DNA of 64,000 nucleotides from DASZIT01 sp035948855 (GCA_035948855.1 DASZIT010000033.1:33567-97566); one strand, 5' to 3'. Shown: positions 53,050 through 61,449, counted from the stretch's first letter. Notes: generated from the letters alone by a model not told the origin. A program made the numbers and translations.

Positions 53050-55067
53050 CCGCGGGTGGCGACTACGAAAGTCCCCTCCTGCGATTGATCAACAGTGGCG
53101 CCGATGAGGCGCGCTTCACCATCACCCCACCGACGTCCGATTCGGAGCTTCCCGATGTCCGCGGCCTGTTGGCCGGCGCCTCCGAGGTCGACATCACCCC
53201 GCCACCGGGAATGCCCAAGGCCGGGTTCTCCAAGAACGCCCGGGATGGCAACGGGTTCCGCAACCGACTTCGGGCCCGCGTCCTCCATCTCCGGGCGGGC
53301 CGGGCGTCGTTGGCCATCGTCCAACTCGATCTGCTCAGCGGATCCGCGCTGCTCCAACATCTGGTGGCCCAGGCGGTAGCCGGATCCACCGATGTGCGCC
53401 TGCCCGGTCTCTTCATCGGCGCCACCCACACCCATGCCGGGCCCGGGCAGTTCGACGCTTCCCAGTTCTACAACCGGTTCGCCTCCAACCGTCCGGGCTT
53501 CGATCCGGCCTGGACCCAGTTTCTGGCCGACCGGATCGCCGGTGCGGTGATCGACGCGGTCAACAACCGGGTCCCGGCCCGAGTCGGGGTAGGCCGGACG
53601 GAGGTGTGGGGCCTCACCCGCAACCGGTCGCTCGATCCCCACAGCCGCAACCGCACGGTGGCCGACAAGCGACTGGCTCCGCAGAGAAAGTTCGCCGCGG
53701 TCAACCCCTGGCTCCACATGGTGCGGGTCGATGCCGAGTCCGACGGCGGCGGGCTCCGTCCGTTGGCGGCGATGACGGTGTTCTCCGTTCACGGCACCGG
53801 CATCAGCCACCACTGTGACGAGTACCACGCCGACCTGTGGGCCTACCTCAACCATGAACTCTCCCGGCGGGTGGAGCGATCGACGGGTTGTAGACCGGTG
53901 ATCGGGGCCATCGAGGGCACCCATGCCGACTGTGCGCCGGCCATCCGATTCGGTCGGGCCGGGTTCATCGAGGCCGAGCGGGTCGGCAGAGGCATTGGGG
54001 CGGTGGCGGCCCAGCTCTACGACCGGATGGAGGGCGAGCTCTCCGATCGGGTCCAGCTGGCGGCCGGCATCCGGGAGCTCGACCTCGACCACGGCGGGGA
54101 TGTCATCGGCGACCACCGATTGGCGCCGCCCCTTCTCGGCGCGTCGCAGGTGGCGGGGGCAAAGGAGAACACCACCCCGGCGCTCCACCTGATCCCCCCG
54201 TTCCGGGCCGGCTACCCGAAGCCGTTCTCGTCGCGCCGCCCGCACGGGGCCAAGTGGGTGCTCGGATCCCGCCGATTGCAGCCCCTCATCCTGCCCACCC
54301 AGGACTTCCCCCGGGTGCTGACCATCCAGGTCCTGCGGATCGGCGAGACGACCATCGTCGGCGCCCCCTTCGAGATCACCGTCGAAGCCGGGCGACGGAT
54401 CACCGAGGCGGTGGACCGGACCTTTGGCGGCGGTGGTCGTGGCGGTGGCATTGGTGGTGGCGGCGGCAACGGCACGATCGTCTCCTCGGTGGCCAACGGC
54501 TACTGCGGCTATTGCACTACCGAGGAGGAGTACAGCCGCCAGTACTACGAGGGCGGCCACAATCTTCACGGTCCGACCACTCAGGGGTGGCTAGCCGCGC
54601 AGGCCGCCCGTCTGGCCGACGAGGTGGCCACCGCGGGCACCGGCTTCGTCAGCCACCTGCTTCCGGAGCGAACGTTCTCCCTGTCCGTCCGCCACTACCT
54701 TCCGGTGCCCGGTGCTGGAGCCCAGACGACCAGGCAGGTCCTGGCGCCGGCCGAATTTCACGACGGGGCTCGAGAGGACCCGGGGCGGTGGGAATTCCAC
54801 TTCATCGACGCGTCGCCGGGCGACCTGCGGTGGCACGACCCGATGATTCGAGTCGAACGCGAGGATGCTCGCATCGGCTGGGTGACCGTGGAGGACGACC
54901 AGGGGGTCGACCTCGGCGTTGTTCACCTGGCCGAGAGCAAGACGGGCGGCGCTCCCACCTATGCGGCTCGCTGGTACAACCCGTGGCTGGGCGGCGGACG
55001 ACGCCACCGGTTCGTGGTCCTGGCCAATGGTGACCGCGCCGAACTGGCGTCGGATCCCTTTGACTGA
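53046..55067 (+). CDS. Neutral/alkaline ceramidase family protein
   Basis: 673 residues from a GTG coupled to the lyase stop. Family landmarks: GASEVDITPPPGMPKAGFS near residue 44, FIGATHTHAGPGQF (His128/His130), FSVHGTGISHH (His249), GAPFEITVEAG (Glu) and ANGYCGYCTTEEEYSRQYYE (Tyr). These match the zinc ligands of Pseudomonas ceramidase. The nucleophile region, normally GDVSPN, reads ADCAPA (294-299), so the serine is missing or replaced by Cys296. A Gly-rich loop (GGGGRGGGIGGGGGNG) precedes the Tyr motif. No signal peptide is seen, so it is probably cytoplasmic. Ceramidases hydrolyse ceramide to sphingosine and fatty acid; the true substrate here is open. Confidence 0.86.
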   Translation: MTAGGDYESPLLRLINSGADEARFTITPPTSDSELPDVRGLLAGASEVDITPPPGMPKAGFSKNARDGNGFRNRLRARVLHLRAGRASLAIVQLDLLSGSALLQHLVAQAVAGSTDVRLPGLFIGATHTHAGPGQFDASQFYNRFASNRPGFDPAWTQFLADRIAGAVIDAVNNRVPARVGVGRTEVWGLTRNRSLDPHSRNRTVADKRLAPQRKFAAVNPWLHMVRVDAESDGGGLRPLAAMTVFSVHGTGISHHCDEYHADLWAYLNHELSRRVERSTGCRPVIGAIEGTHADCAPAIRFGRAGFIEAERVGRGIGAVAAQLYDRMEGELSDRVQLAAGIRELDLDHGGDVIGDHRLAPPLLGASQVAGAKENTTPALHLIPPFRAGYPKPFSSRRPHGAKWVLGSRRLQPLILPTQDFPRVLTIQVLRIGETTIVGAPFEITVEAGRRITEAVDRTFGGGGRGGGIGGGGGNGTIVSSVANGYCGYCTTEEEYSRQYYEGGHNLHGPTTQGWLAAQAARLADEVATAGTGFVSHLLPERTFSLSVRHYLPVPGAGAQTTRQVLAPAEFHDGAREDPGRWEFHFIDASPGDLRWHDPMIRVEREDARIGWVTVEDDQGVDLGVVHLAESKTGGAPTYAARWYNPWLGGGRRHRFVVLANGDRAELASDPFD

Positions 55068-55100
55068 GCCTCCCCATCCGCCCCGGGGCGAGAAATTCGC

Positions 55101-55121
55101 TTGACCCTCCCCTAAGGGGAG
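55101..55121 (+). promoter_or_regulatory. -35-like box with palindrome upstream of SnoaL-like gene
   Basis: TTGACC (55101-55106) is followed directly by the palindrome CTCCCCT-A-AGGGGAG (55107-55121). The palindrome would fill the spacer between -35 and a weak -10 (TTCACA), a usual place for a repressor site. Confidence 0.35.
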
Positions 55122-55160
55122 CATTCACAGTGGTCGTAACTACGGAACCAGGAGGTACCC

Positions 55161-55517
55161 ATGACCCAGACCCTGCCCAAGCCGATCGCCGAGTACATCG
55201 AGGCATCGAACACCTTCGACGGTGACCGCCTGATCGCCGCCTTCGCCGACGACGCCATGGTCAACGATGCCCGCCGTGAGTTCTGGGGCGTCGATGCCAT
55301 CAAACGCTGGTCCGACAAGGAGATCATCGGCGACAAGGTGACGATGGACGTCAAGGAGGTCAAGAAGCACTACGGAGAATTCATCGTCGACGCCGTCGTG
55401 GACGGAAACTTCGACAAGTCGAAACTGCCCGACGTGGTCGTTCTCACCCATTACTTCACCGTCCGGGACGACAGGATCGTGAGTCTCATCATCATTCTCA
55501 ATGCGCCGGCCGAATAG
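55161..55517 (+). CDS. NTF2/SnoaL-like small protein
   Basis: 118 residues with a cone-shaped NTF2 fold pattern: IAEYIEASNTFDGDRLIAAFADDAMVNDA (in parts), FWGVDAIKRWSDKEI, and ending TVRDDRIVSLIIILN. Members include small isomerases, hydrolases and stress proteins; catalytic residues cannot be assigned. It has an excellent AGGAGG site 5 nt before the ATG and its own promoter-like region. Confidence 0.85.
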   Translation: MTQTLPKPIAEYIEASNTFDGDRLIAAFADDAMVNDARREFWGVDAIKRWSDKEIIGDKVTMDVKEVKKHYGEFIVDAVVDGNFDKSKLPDVVVLTHYFTVRDDRIVSLIIILNAPAE

Positions 55518-55555
55518 GGTGCGCGACACCGCCATCCCTCTGCGAGCATGAGGGC

Positions 55556-56401
55556 GTGGGAATCGGCGATCCACCTCCAGGAGAACTTCCCGCCCTCATC
55601 GGGATCGAACGCGACCGCCTCCTCCAGGTACTCGGTTCACTCAGGTCGGCTGACTGGCAGAAGCCGACACCCTGCCCGGAGTGGAATGTCCTGGCGCTTT
55701 GCTGTCATCTAGTCGGAGTCGATCTCAGCAGCCTGTCCCGGAATCGTGACCAACACCACGGAACGGATCTGCCCGATGGTCAAAGTGAAGCTGAATTCAT
55801 CCAGTGGATCGACAACCTCCAGATGGAATGGGTGGAGGCGGCCAGGCGGTTGAGCCCGCGGGTGGTCATCGACCTGCTCGCCTGGAGTGCACCTCAGCTG
55901 GTGGACATGTTCGAGGACCAGGACCCGACCGCCTGTCTGGCTCACGTCTCCTGGGCCGGTCCCGATCCGCTGCCGGTCTGGCTCAATCAGCTACGCGAGC
56001 TCTCCGAATACTGGATCCACCGTCAACAGCTTCTGCAGGCGCTCGACCTTCCCGCCGACCTACGCTCCGATCTGGTCGGACCGATTCTCGAGGGTCTGCG
56101 CTGGGCGTACGCGTTCCGACTCGGCAAGGTTCCGGCCGCCTTCGGCGACACCGTCGTCTTCACCATCACTGGTCCATATGCCGCAACCTGGCATCTGGTG
56201 GCGACCGAGTCGGGCTGGGACTTCCCGACCATGCCCGGGACCAAGGTGGTCGCCAGCCTCTCGCTGACGACCGACCAGGCCTGGCGACTGTTGAGCAACA
56301 ACCTGTCGGCGGCCGAGCAGGCGCAGTTGCCGGCGTCGGGTGACCCGAGGATCCTCGAGGTGATCCTCCGGACCCGGGCCATCATCGGGTCACCGGACTG
56401 A
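55556..56401 (+). CDS. Maleylpyruvate isomerase family, mycothiol-dependent (TIGR03083-like)
   Basis: 281 residues. The N-terminal DinB-like bundle has the family signature W-x2-PTPCPEWNVLALCCHLVGVD, which holds a metal-binding His; ELSEYWIHRQQLLQAL gives the second His-containing helix. The C-terminal half is a small alpha/beta domain seen in this family. Members use mycothiol, the actinobacterial thiol, for isomerisation or detoxification. The GTG start has no clear Shine-Dalgarno site. Substrate unknown. Confidence 0.85.
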   Translation: MGIGDPPPGELPALIGIERDRLLQVLGSLRSADWQKPTPCPEWNVLALCCHLVGVDLSSLSRNRDQHHGTDLPDGQSEAEFIQWIDNLQMEWVEAARRLSPRVVIDLLAWSAPQLVDMFEDQDPTACLAHVSWAGPDPLPVWLNQLRELSEYWIHRQQLLQALDLPADLRSDLVGPILEGLRWAYAFRLGKVPAAFGDTVVFTITGPYAATWHLVATESGWDFPTMPGTKVVASLSLTTDQAWRLLSNNLSAAEQAQLPASGDPRILEVILRTRAIIGSPD

Positions 56402-56495
56402 GCCCTCCGACCCGGCCGAGCCCGGCGCGAAATTCCGGGAGGGCATGGCCGGGCCTGGCCACCGGGGAGGATGCCCAATTCCAGCCGGCCGCCCA

Positions 56496-56501
56496 TACAC
56501 T
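56496..56501 (+). promoter_or_regulatory. -10 element of leaderless DUF2510-like gene
   Basis: TACACT, 6 nt before the ATG at 56508, which fixes the start of the short membrane protein. Confidence 0.55.
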
Positions 56502-56507
56502 GCAGGC

Positions 56508-56852
56508 ATGTATTACGCCCATGGCTCGTGGATCGCTCTGGTCGTCTTCGGGGGCCTCTTTGCCCTGCGTGCCTTGTCGTCACAACGCCGCCGCGGGGGC
56601 TACCGCGGGAGTCCGCCGCCCAAGAGTTTCTTCACCACCACCGACCCCCGGGGTCCGGACCCGGGGCCGACGGCAGAACCACCGAGCGCGGCGGACACCG
56701 CGCACACCGGAACTGCCCCCGGCTGGTTCCGGGACCCCTTCTTCAAGCACGATCACCGGTACTGGTCGGGGTCGGAATGGACCGAGCACATCACCGACGA
56801 CGGGGTCCCGGGCGTCGACCCGCCCCCGGCAAAGTCGGACCCACCGCTTTAG
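56508..56852 (+). CDS. Small membrane protein with DUF2510-like module
   Basis: 114 residues. One N-terminal helix (SWIALVVFGGLFALRAL), a basic patch, a Pro-rich spacer and a DUF2510-like end (GWFRDPFFKHDHRYWSGSEWTEH), in which the usual PDPSG is replaced by RDPFF. Third DUF2510-type protein of the window. Its last 62 nt overlap the end of the opposing methyltransferase gene. Function unknown. Confidence 0.72.
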   Translation: MYYAHGSWIALVVFGGLFALRALSSQRRRGGYRGSPPPKSFFTTTDPRGPDPGPTAEPPSAADTAHTGTAPGWFRDPFFKHDHRYWSGSEWTEHITDDGVPGVDPPPAKSDPPL

Positions 56853-57414
56853 CGCCGCCCCGGCTGTCGCTATGCCACCCCCGTCGCCGGATGACCAGCA
56901 GCGCCACTCCATTGGGCGGCGGCGGTCGGAACGCTGAGCGGGGAATCGAAAGACCGACGCCCACCTCGAACTGTCGGAGCCAACGACTGGCCCCCGGACC
57001 ATGGCCGGACGCCCAGCGCCGGGCCACATGCCACGGCACCACCAGGTCGGCACGGATCAGTGGGCTACCCGGCGCCACCAACCGGCCCAGCACCGCCGCG
57101 CTAACCGCGAACGGGGGGTTGGCTACCACCTTGAACGGGTAGCGGGGCAGCCAAAGATCGGCGGCGTCGGCCACCACCACCTTGACCGGGTCGCGGTCGA
57201 ATCGCTTTCTCAACGACGCAGCCCGCTTTGGATGCAGCTCCACAGCCACCACCCGGGCGCCGCTCTTCACCAGCGATGAGGTGATTGCTCCCGTCCCGGC
57301 GCCGACATCCAGCACCAGATCGCCGGGGCCGACCGTCGCCTCGGCCACGATCCGTTCAGCCCACCGGCTATCGAGCTGGTGCCATCCCCAGCGTGCCTCC
57401 GACTTCGAGGACAC
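56791..57414 (-). CDS. rRNA adenine N6-methyltransferase family protein (Erm/KsgA-like)
   Basis: 207 residues from a GTG. SAM motif I VLDVGAGTGAITSSLV, acidic residue in VAVELHPKRA, VVADAADL and the N6-adenine catalytic motif VVANPPFAVS place it in the Erm/KsgA class. It is shorter than KsgA (about 270) and lacks most of the C-terminal helical domain; the last 25 residues are basic and low complexity. Erm enzymes methylate 23S rRNA and give macrolide resistance, KsgA modifies 16S rRNA; the short form with the ARWGWHQLDSRWAERIV start is closer to actinobacterial Erm-like proteins. Convergent 62-nt overlap with the DUF2510 gene. Confidence 0.8.
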   Translation of the reverse strand: MSSKSEARWGWHQLDSRWAERIVAEATVGPGDLVLDVGAGTGAITSSLVKSGARVVAVELHPKRAASLRKRFDRDPVKVVVADAADLWLPRYPFKVVANPPFAVSAAVLGRLVAPGSPLIRADLVVPWHVARRWASGHGPGASRWLRQFEVGVGLSIPRSAFRPPPPNGVALLVIRRRGWHSDSRGGAKAVGPTLPGAGRRPGPRRR

Positions 57415-57510
57415 GACGACGGGCCATGGTCATCATTGTCATGCTTCCACTCTACGGCAACGGCAACGGCGAGGGCGAGGGCCAGGGCGAAAAACGAGCC
57501 CCCTGCCGAC

Positions 57511-58449
57511 TCAGCTCTTCGAACGGGAGAGGCCGGCGCGCTCGCCCCGGACCACGAACTTGGTGGCCATCTTCCGGGATGCCTCGTCGATCATCTCGTC
57601 GCCGAACATCACCGCGCCGGTCCGGTCGTCCTCGGTCGCCTTCTGATAGGCGTCCAGGATGTCCCAGGCCTTGTCGAACTGTTCCTGGGTGGGCGAGTAG
57701 ACCTCGTTGAGGACCCCGACCTGGTCGGGGGTCAGCGCCCATTTTCCGTCGTAGCCCAACACCCGGGTCCGCTGCGAGAATTCCCGCAGCGAATCGAGCT
57801 CCCGGATTTTCAGGAACGGCCCGTCGATGACCTGCAACCCATTGGACCGCCCCGCCATCAGGATCTTCGAGAACACGTAGTTGAAGTGGTCGCCCGGGTA
57901 TTCGGGGATGGCCACCCCTCCGGTCAACACCGGCATCTCCATCGACGCCGCGAAGTCGGCGGGACCGAAGATGATCGTCTCCAGCCGCGGGGACGCGGCA
58001 CAGATTTCTTCGACGTTGATCAGCCCGGTGGTCGTCTCGATCTGGGCCTCGATGCCGATGTGGCCCACTGGGAGCCCGTTCTTCTTCTCGACCTGGGAGA
58101 GCAGGAGGTCGAGGGCAACCACCTCGGCGGCCCGTTGGACCTTGGGCAGCATCACCTCGTCCAGACGTTCCCCGGCATTGCCGACCACCTCGATCACATC
58201 GCCATAGGTCCACTCGGTGTCCCAGGCGTTGATCCGCACGCACAGCACCCGGTCGTCCCAGGCCAGGTTCTTGATGGCATCGGCCACTTTGGCCCGGGCG
58301 TTCTCCTTCTCCAGCGGCGCCACCGAGTCCTCGAGGTCGAGAAAGCTCATGTCGGCCGGCACCGACGGGGCCTTGGACAGGAACTTCTCGTTCGATCCGG
58401 GGGTAGAGAAGCACGAACGGCGGGGCAGGTAACGGGAGCGTTCAGACAT
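57511..58449 (-). CDS. HpcH/HpaI-CitE family CoA ester lyase (malyl-/beta-methylmalyl-CoA lyase type)
   Basis: 312 residues. RRSCFSTPGSNEKFL (substrate Arg), FLDLEDSVAPLEKENAR with metal-binding acid residues, VRINAWDTEW, VMLPKVQRAAEV, GIEAQIETTTGL with the metal Glu, and IIFGPADFAASM with the metal Asp are all in place. This TIM-barrel family splits or makes malyl-CoA and beta-methylmalyl-CoA with Mg. The start at 58449 matches the TACCAT element 6 nt upstream. It could provide the final lyase step of an ethylmalonyl-CoA-type route together with the MaoC and Mcd-like genes. Confidence 0.88.
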   Translation of the reverse strand: MSERSRYLPRRSCFSTPGSNEKFLSKAPSVPADMSFLDLEDSVAPLEKENARAKVADAIKNLAWDDRVLCVRINAWDTEWTYGDVIEVVGNAGERLDEVMLPKVQRAAEVVALDLLLSQVEKKNGLPVGHIGIEAQIETTTGLINVEEICAASPRLETIIFGPADFAASMEMPVLTGGVAIPEYPGDHFNYVFSKILMAGRSNGLQVIDGPFLKIRELDSLREFSQRTRVLGYDGKWALTPDQVGVLNEVYSPTQEQFDKAWDILDAYQKATEDDRTGAVMFGDEMIDEASRKMATKFVVRGERAGLSRSKS

Positions 58450-58455
58450 GCCCAG

Positions 58456-58461
58456 ATGGTA
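58456..58461 (-). promoter_or_regulatory. -10 element of leaderless CoA ester lyase gene
   Basis: TACCAT on the minus strand, 6 nt before the ATG at 58449. Confidence 0.55.
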
Positions 58462-58538
58462 CGGCCATCGTCGGGAACCGCCAAACCGAGCGCCGGACCC
58501 AGCCGGAACCAGCCCCGGCCCGTTCGGCACCGGCCACC

Positions 58539-58544
58539 TACAGT
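58539..58544 (+). promoter_or_regulatory. -10 element of leaderless SCO6745-family gene
   Basis: TACAGT, 6 nt before the ATG at 58551. Confidence 0.55.
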
Positions 58545-58550
58545 GGGCCC

Positions 58551-59471
58551 ATGAGCAGCGTCAATCCTCCCGGCAGGGCGGCCCGCCGACTCGCCTCCGC
58601 TCTCGAACCGGTGGTCGGCCAGGTCTACTTCGCCGCCGAGTGCCACCAAGAATACGAGAAGCTCGGTTTCTCACCCAGCCCGTTCACCCTCGACACCGGG
58701 GTGCAGCTTCCCGACGGGCCGGCCTATTTCACCAGCCGCGGGTCGTGCATGGGCCAGGTCCCCGGCGAGCTGGTGGCCGCCGCCTTCGGTGTCTTCAATC
58801 CCGAGGCCGTCATCCCTGCCGTCGAGCTCGGCTGGACCCGCTGCGACGCGCCGACCATCGCCTCCGCCCGTACCCGGGGTGCCACTGCCCAGCTGACCCG
58901 GATCCTCGGTGAGCACCCGGAGGGAATCGACCGGGTCACCGAACTTCTCGGCCAGGCCGCCGCCCCGCTCCGGCCGGAGGGGCGCCCGCTCTACGCCGGG
59001 CTGCTGAGCCTCGGCTTCCCCGGAGATCCGATGGGAGACATGTGGAGGGCGGGCGACATCCTGCGCGAGTTCCGGGGTGACGCCCACACCGCCGCCTGGA
59101 CGTCGGCCGGGCTCGACGCCACGGAGATCGGTCTTCTCACTGAGCTCTATTGGGGTCTCCCCCCTCGCAGCTACGTCCGGACCCGGGCGTGGTCGGACCC
59201 ACAGCTCGATGCCGCCACCGAGCGCCTCCGCGCCGGCGGCCTGGTCGACGACGACGGTATGACCGACCAGGGCCGGACGTTGCGGGAAGCGGTCGAGGTG
59301 GCCACCGATGACCAGTGTGGCCCCGCAGTGGCCGCCCTCGGGGAGGACCTGGGCGAGCTGTTGGCGGTGCTGGAGCCGTGGGGAGCCGCCATCCGGGCCG
59401 CCGGCGGCTATCCCCCTAGCGGACCCCACGATCTGGCCCCGAAGGCACCGCCCGCGTCGCCGCGCCAGTAG
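58551..59471 (+). CDS. SCO6745 family protein
   Basis: 306 residues. The start (ARRLASALEPVVGQVYFAAE), YFTSRGSCMGQVPGELVAAAFGVFNP (in parts) and ELGWTRCDAPTI match the actinobacterial SCO6745 family. The C-terminal half looks like a winged-helix with a following acidic helix. The function of the family is not known; a regulatory or enzyme role has not been shown. No signal peptide or membrane helix. Leaderless ATG; convergent with the DUF885 gene. Confidence 0.8.
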   Translation: MSSVNPPGRAARRLASALEPVVGQVYFAAECHQEYEKLGFSPSPFTLDTGVQLPDGPAYFTSRGSCMGQVPGELVAAAFGVFNPEAVIPAVELGWTRCDAPTIASARTRGATAQLTRILGEHPEGIDRVTELLGQAAAPLRPEGRPLYAGLLSLGFPGDPMGDMWRAGDILREFRGDAHTAAWTSAGLDATEIGLLTELYWGLPPRSYVRTRAWSDPQLDAATERLRAGGLVDDDGMTDQGRTLREAVEVATDDQCGPAVAALGEDLGELLAVLEPWGAAIRAAGGYPPSGPHDLAPKAPPASPRQ

Positions 59472-59488
59472 GGCGGCGTCGTCAGGGA

Positions 59489-60751
59489 TCAGGTGGCCGG
59501 TGCCGACGCCGGATCGGCCTGCAGGTCGGCCGGTATCAGCTGTTCGGACAACAGCCGATCGAACCGGGCCGGATCGCCGCCGACGAACGAGCGGCACAGC
59601 GGCAGCCCTTCCACGTAACAGGTGAGGTACGCCCGCCAGGTGGGGTGGGTCAGGAACTCGACGGCCTTCGACGCCCGGTCGTTGGACAGCAAACCCCACC
59701 GGGCGACTTCGTCGACCACGGTGTCGACGTCGGCTCCGTCCTCGTGGAGCCGGAAGGCGGCGTTCTGCCGCACCGCCCCGAGCGCCTCGCCCGCCTCCGA
59801 CACCGCGGCCACCACCTCGGGGTCGTAGCGGAGCCCGAGCGGTCTTAGGTGCCCGGCCACCACCGACTCGGGTCGTCGACCGACGATCACTTCCAGTCCG
59901 AGGTCAGCCAGTCCTTCGGCCAGGAGGCACTGCGGTGTCCCGACCAGAAAGATCGACTCCTCCCACCACTGGCGGTGCCGCACCAGCCCGATCTCCTTGC
60001 GGGTGTGCTCGGTGTGGTGGCCCGGGTAGGACTCGTGCGCCACCAGGTGGGCGAGGCTGGTGGAAAGCACCGGCAGGTCGGTGTTCACCGCCACCCGGCT
60101 CTGCAGCCCGCCGAGGTAGTAGTTGAAGCCCGACCACGGCTGGTTGGTCACCAGCTCGAAGTCGACGTGCTCGCCGTCGGGCAGGCCGAACCGGGCCCGG
60201 GTCCGCTCCCGGAAGTCCTCGGCCAACGAATCGATGGCGACCCGGAGGGTATCGGTGGGGACCGCGTGGGCCTCCCTCCAGGTAACCAACCGCTCGGCCA
60301 GTGGACCGCCACCCGGGAGCACCTCGTCCAGCTGCCGATGGGCGTCGGCAAACGTGCTCTCGTCGACCCGGCTCGGGCGGATCCCGTAACACGCCTCGAC
60401 CTCGTCGGCGTAGCCGATGGCCTCGCCGGCCAGCTTCCGGGCGGTGGTCATCAGCCCGATCACCTGGGCCCGCAGCCACCGGCGTCGAGCCGGGGCCGCC
60501 CCGTCGTCAGGCAGGACACCCCCCACGACCTGGGAGGACCCATCCAGCGCGCCCCCGGCGTCGATGTCGGCAAGAAGCGCCCTCGCCTCCGCCACCAGCC
60601 GGTCCGGCGGTTGCACCGGTTCCCGGTCGGCCGCCTGGGCCCGGGCCGGGGGGCCGTAGTAGGCGTCGACCATCCCGTCGATGTGCCGCCCGAGCCGGAG
60701 GCCGAGAGTCAGGTAGCGGTCGACCAACCCCGCCTCGCCGCGAGCCGCCAT
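59489..60751 (-). CDS. DUF885-like putative metalloprotein
   Basis: 420 residues, mostly helical. A zinc-like site HESYPGHHTEH lies mid-protein, with a later Glu-rich helix (LLAEGLADLGLEVIVG) that could supply a third ligand, as in DUF885 proteins, which resemble M32/M2-type peptidases. Two Arg- and Tyr-rich segments (GYADEVEACYGIRPSRVDE) may bind substrate. It starts 6 nt after the dienelactone hydrolase stop, so the two are cotranscribed. No signal peptide is visible. Confidence 0.82.
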   Translation of the reverse strand: MAARGEAGLVDRYLTLGLRLGRHIDGMVDAYYGPPARAQAADREPVQPPDRLVAEARALLADIDAGGALDGSSQVVGGVLPDDGAAPARRRWLRAQVIGLMTTARKLAGEAIGYADEVEACYGIRPSRVDESTFADAHRQLDEVLPGGGPLAERLVTWREAHAVPTDTLRVAIDSLAEDFRERTRARFGLPDGEHVDFELVTNQPWSGFNYYLGGLQSRVAVNTDLPVLSTSLAHLVAHESYPGHHTEHTRKEIGLVRHRQWWEESIFLVGTPQCLLAEGLADLGLEVIVGRRPESVVAGHLRPLGLRYDPEVVAAVSEAGEALGAVRQNAAFRLHEDGADVDTVVDEVARWGLLSNDRASKAVEFLTHPTWRAYLTCYVEGLPLCRSFVGGDPARFDRLLSEQLIPADLQADPASAPAT

Positions 60752-60756
60752 GGCGG

Positions 60757-61449
60757 CTAGCCCAGTTGCTCGTGGAAGAAGGCCAGGGTGCGGTCCCAGA
60801 GCAGGGCGGCGGCCTCGGGGTTGTAGACCTCCGGACGGTCCTCGTTGAAGAAGGCGTGACTGGCGCCGGTATAGAAGTGGAACTCGACCGGCAGGCCGAG
60901 CTCCCGCAGCTGCGCCTCGAGCTCCCGGGTGCTCTCGGGGGTGAAGTAGTCGTCGTCGGCCCCGATGTGGCCCAACACCGCCGCCTTCATCTTCGAGTAG
61001 TCGGGCTGGGCGTCCGGCCACGGGATGAGCCCGTACGCCGGAACCACCGCCTTCACCGCGTCGGGCCGTTGGGTGGCGAGCACTAGCGCGAGTCCCCCGC
61101 CCATACAAAATCCGATGACGCCGATCTCGCCGCGCCCGGTGCGGCGGACCAATTCGTCCACCGCGCCGCTCAGGTCCTTGGCGGTGGTGTCCATCTTGAG
61201 GGCCATCATCTCCTTGCCGGCTTCATCCGGCTCGGAGAGCGGGACTGCCGTCCCGTGATAGAGGTCGGGGGCCAGGGCGGTGAAGCCGGCCTCCGCGAAC
61301 CGGTCGCAGGTCCGCTTGATCTGATCGACCAGACCCCACCACTCCTGGATGACGATGATCCCGGGCCCGGATTCGGCCCCGCCGGACGGGACGGCCAAAT
61401 AACCCTGAGCGGTCTTTCCGTTGCTGGCAAATTCGATGATCTCACCCAT
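60757..61449 (-). CDS. Dienelactone hydrolase family protein
   Basis: 230 residues. The nucleophile elbow GFCMGGGLAL has Cys, as in dienelactone hydrolases. The catalytic Asp is in GADDDYFTP and the His in TGASHAFFNED. The start of the fold (PGIIVIQEWWGL) has the expected Glu. The enzyme opens dienelactones in aromatic degradation, though many family members act on other esters or lactones. Leaderless ATG. First gene of a two-gene operon with the DUF885-like gene. Confidence 0.92.
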   Translation of the reverse strand: MGEIIEFASNGKTAQGYLAVPSGGAESGPGIIVIQEWWGLVDQIKRTCDRFAEAGFTALAPDLYHGTAVPLSEPDEAGKEMMALKMDTTAKDLSGAVDELVRRTGRGEIGVIGFCMGGGLALVLATQRPDAVKAVVPAYGLIPWPDAQPDYSKMKAAVLGHIGADDDYFTPESTRELEAQLRELGLPVEFHFYTGASHAFFNEDRPEVYNPEAAALLWDRTLAFFHEQLG

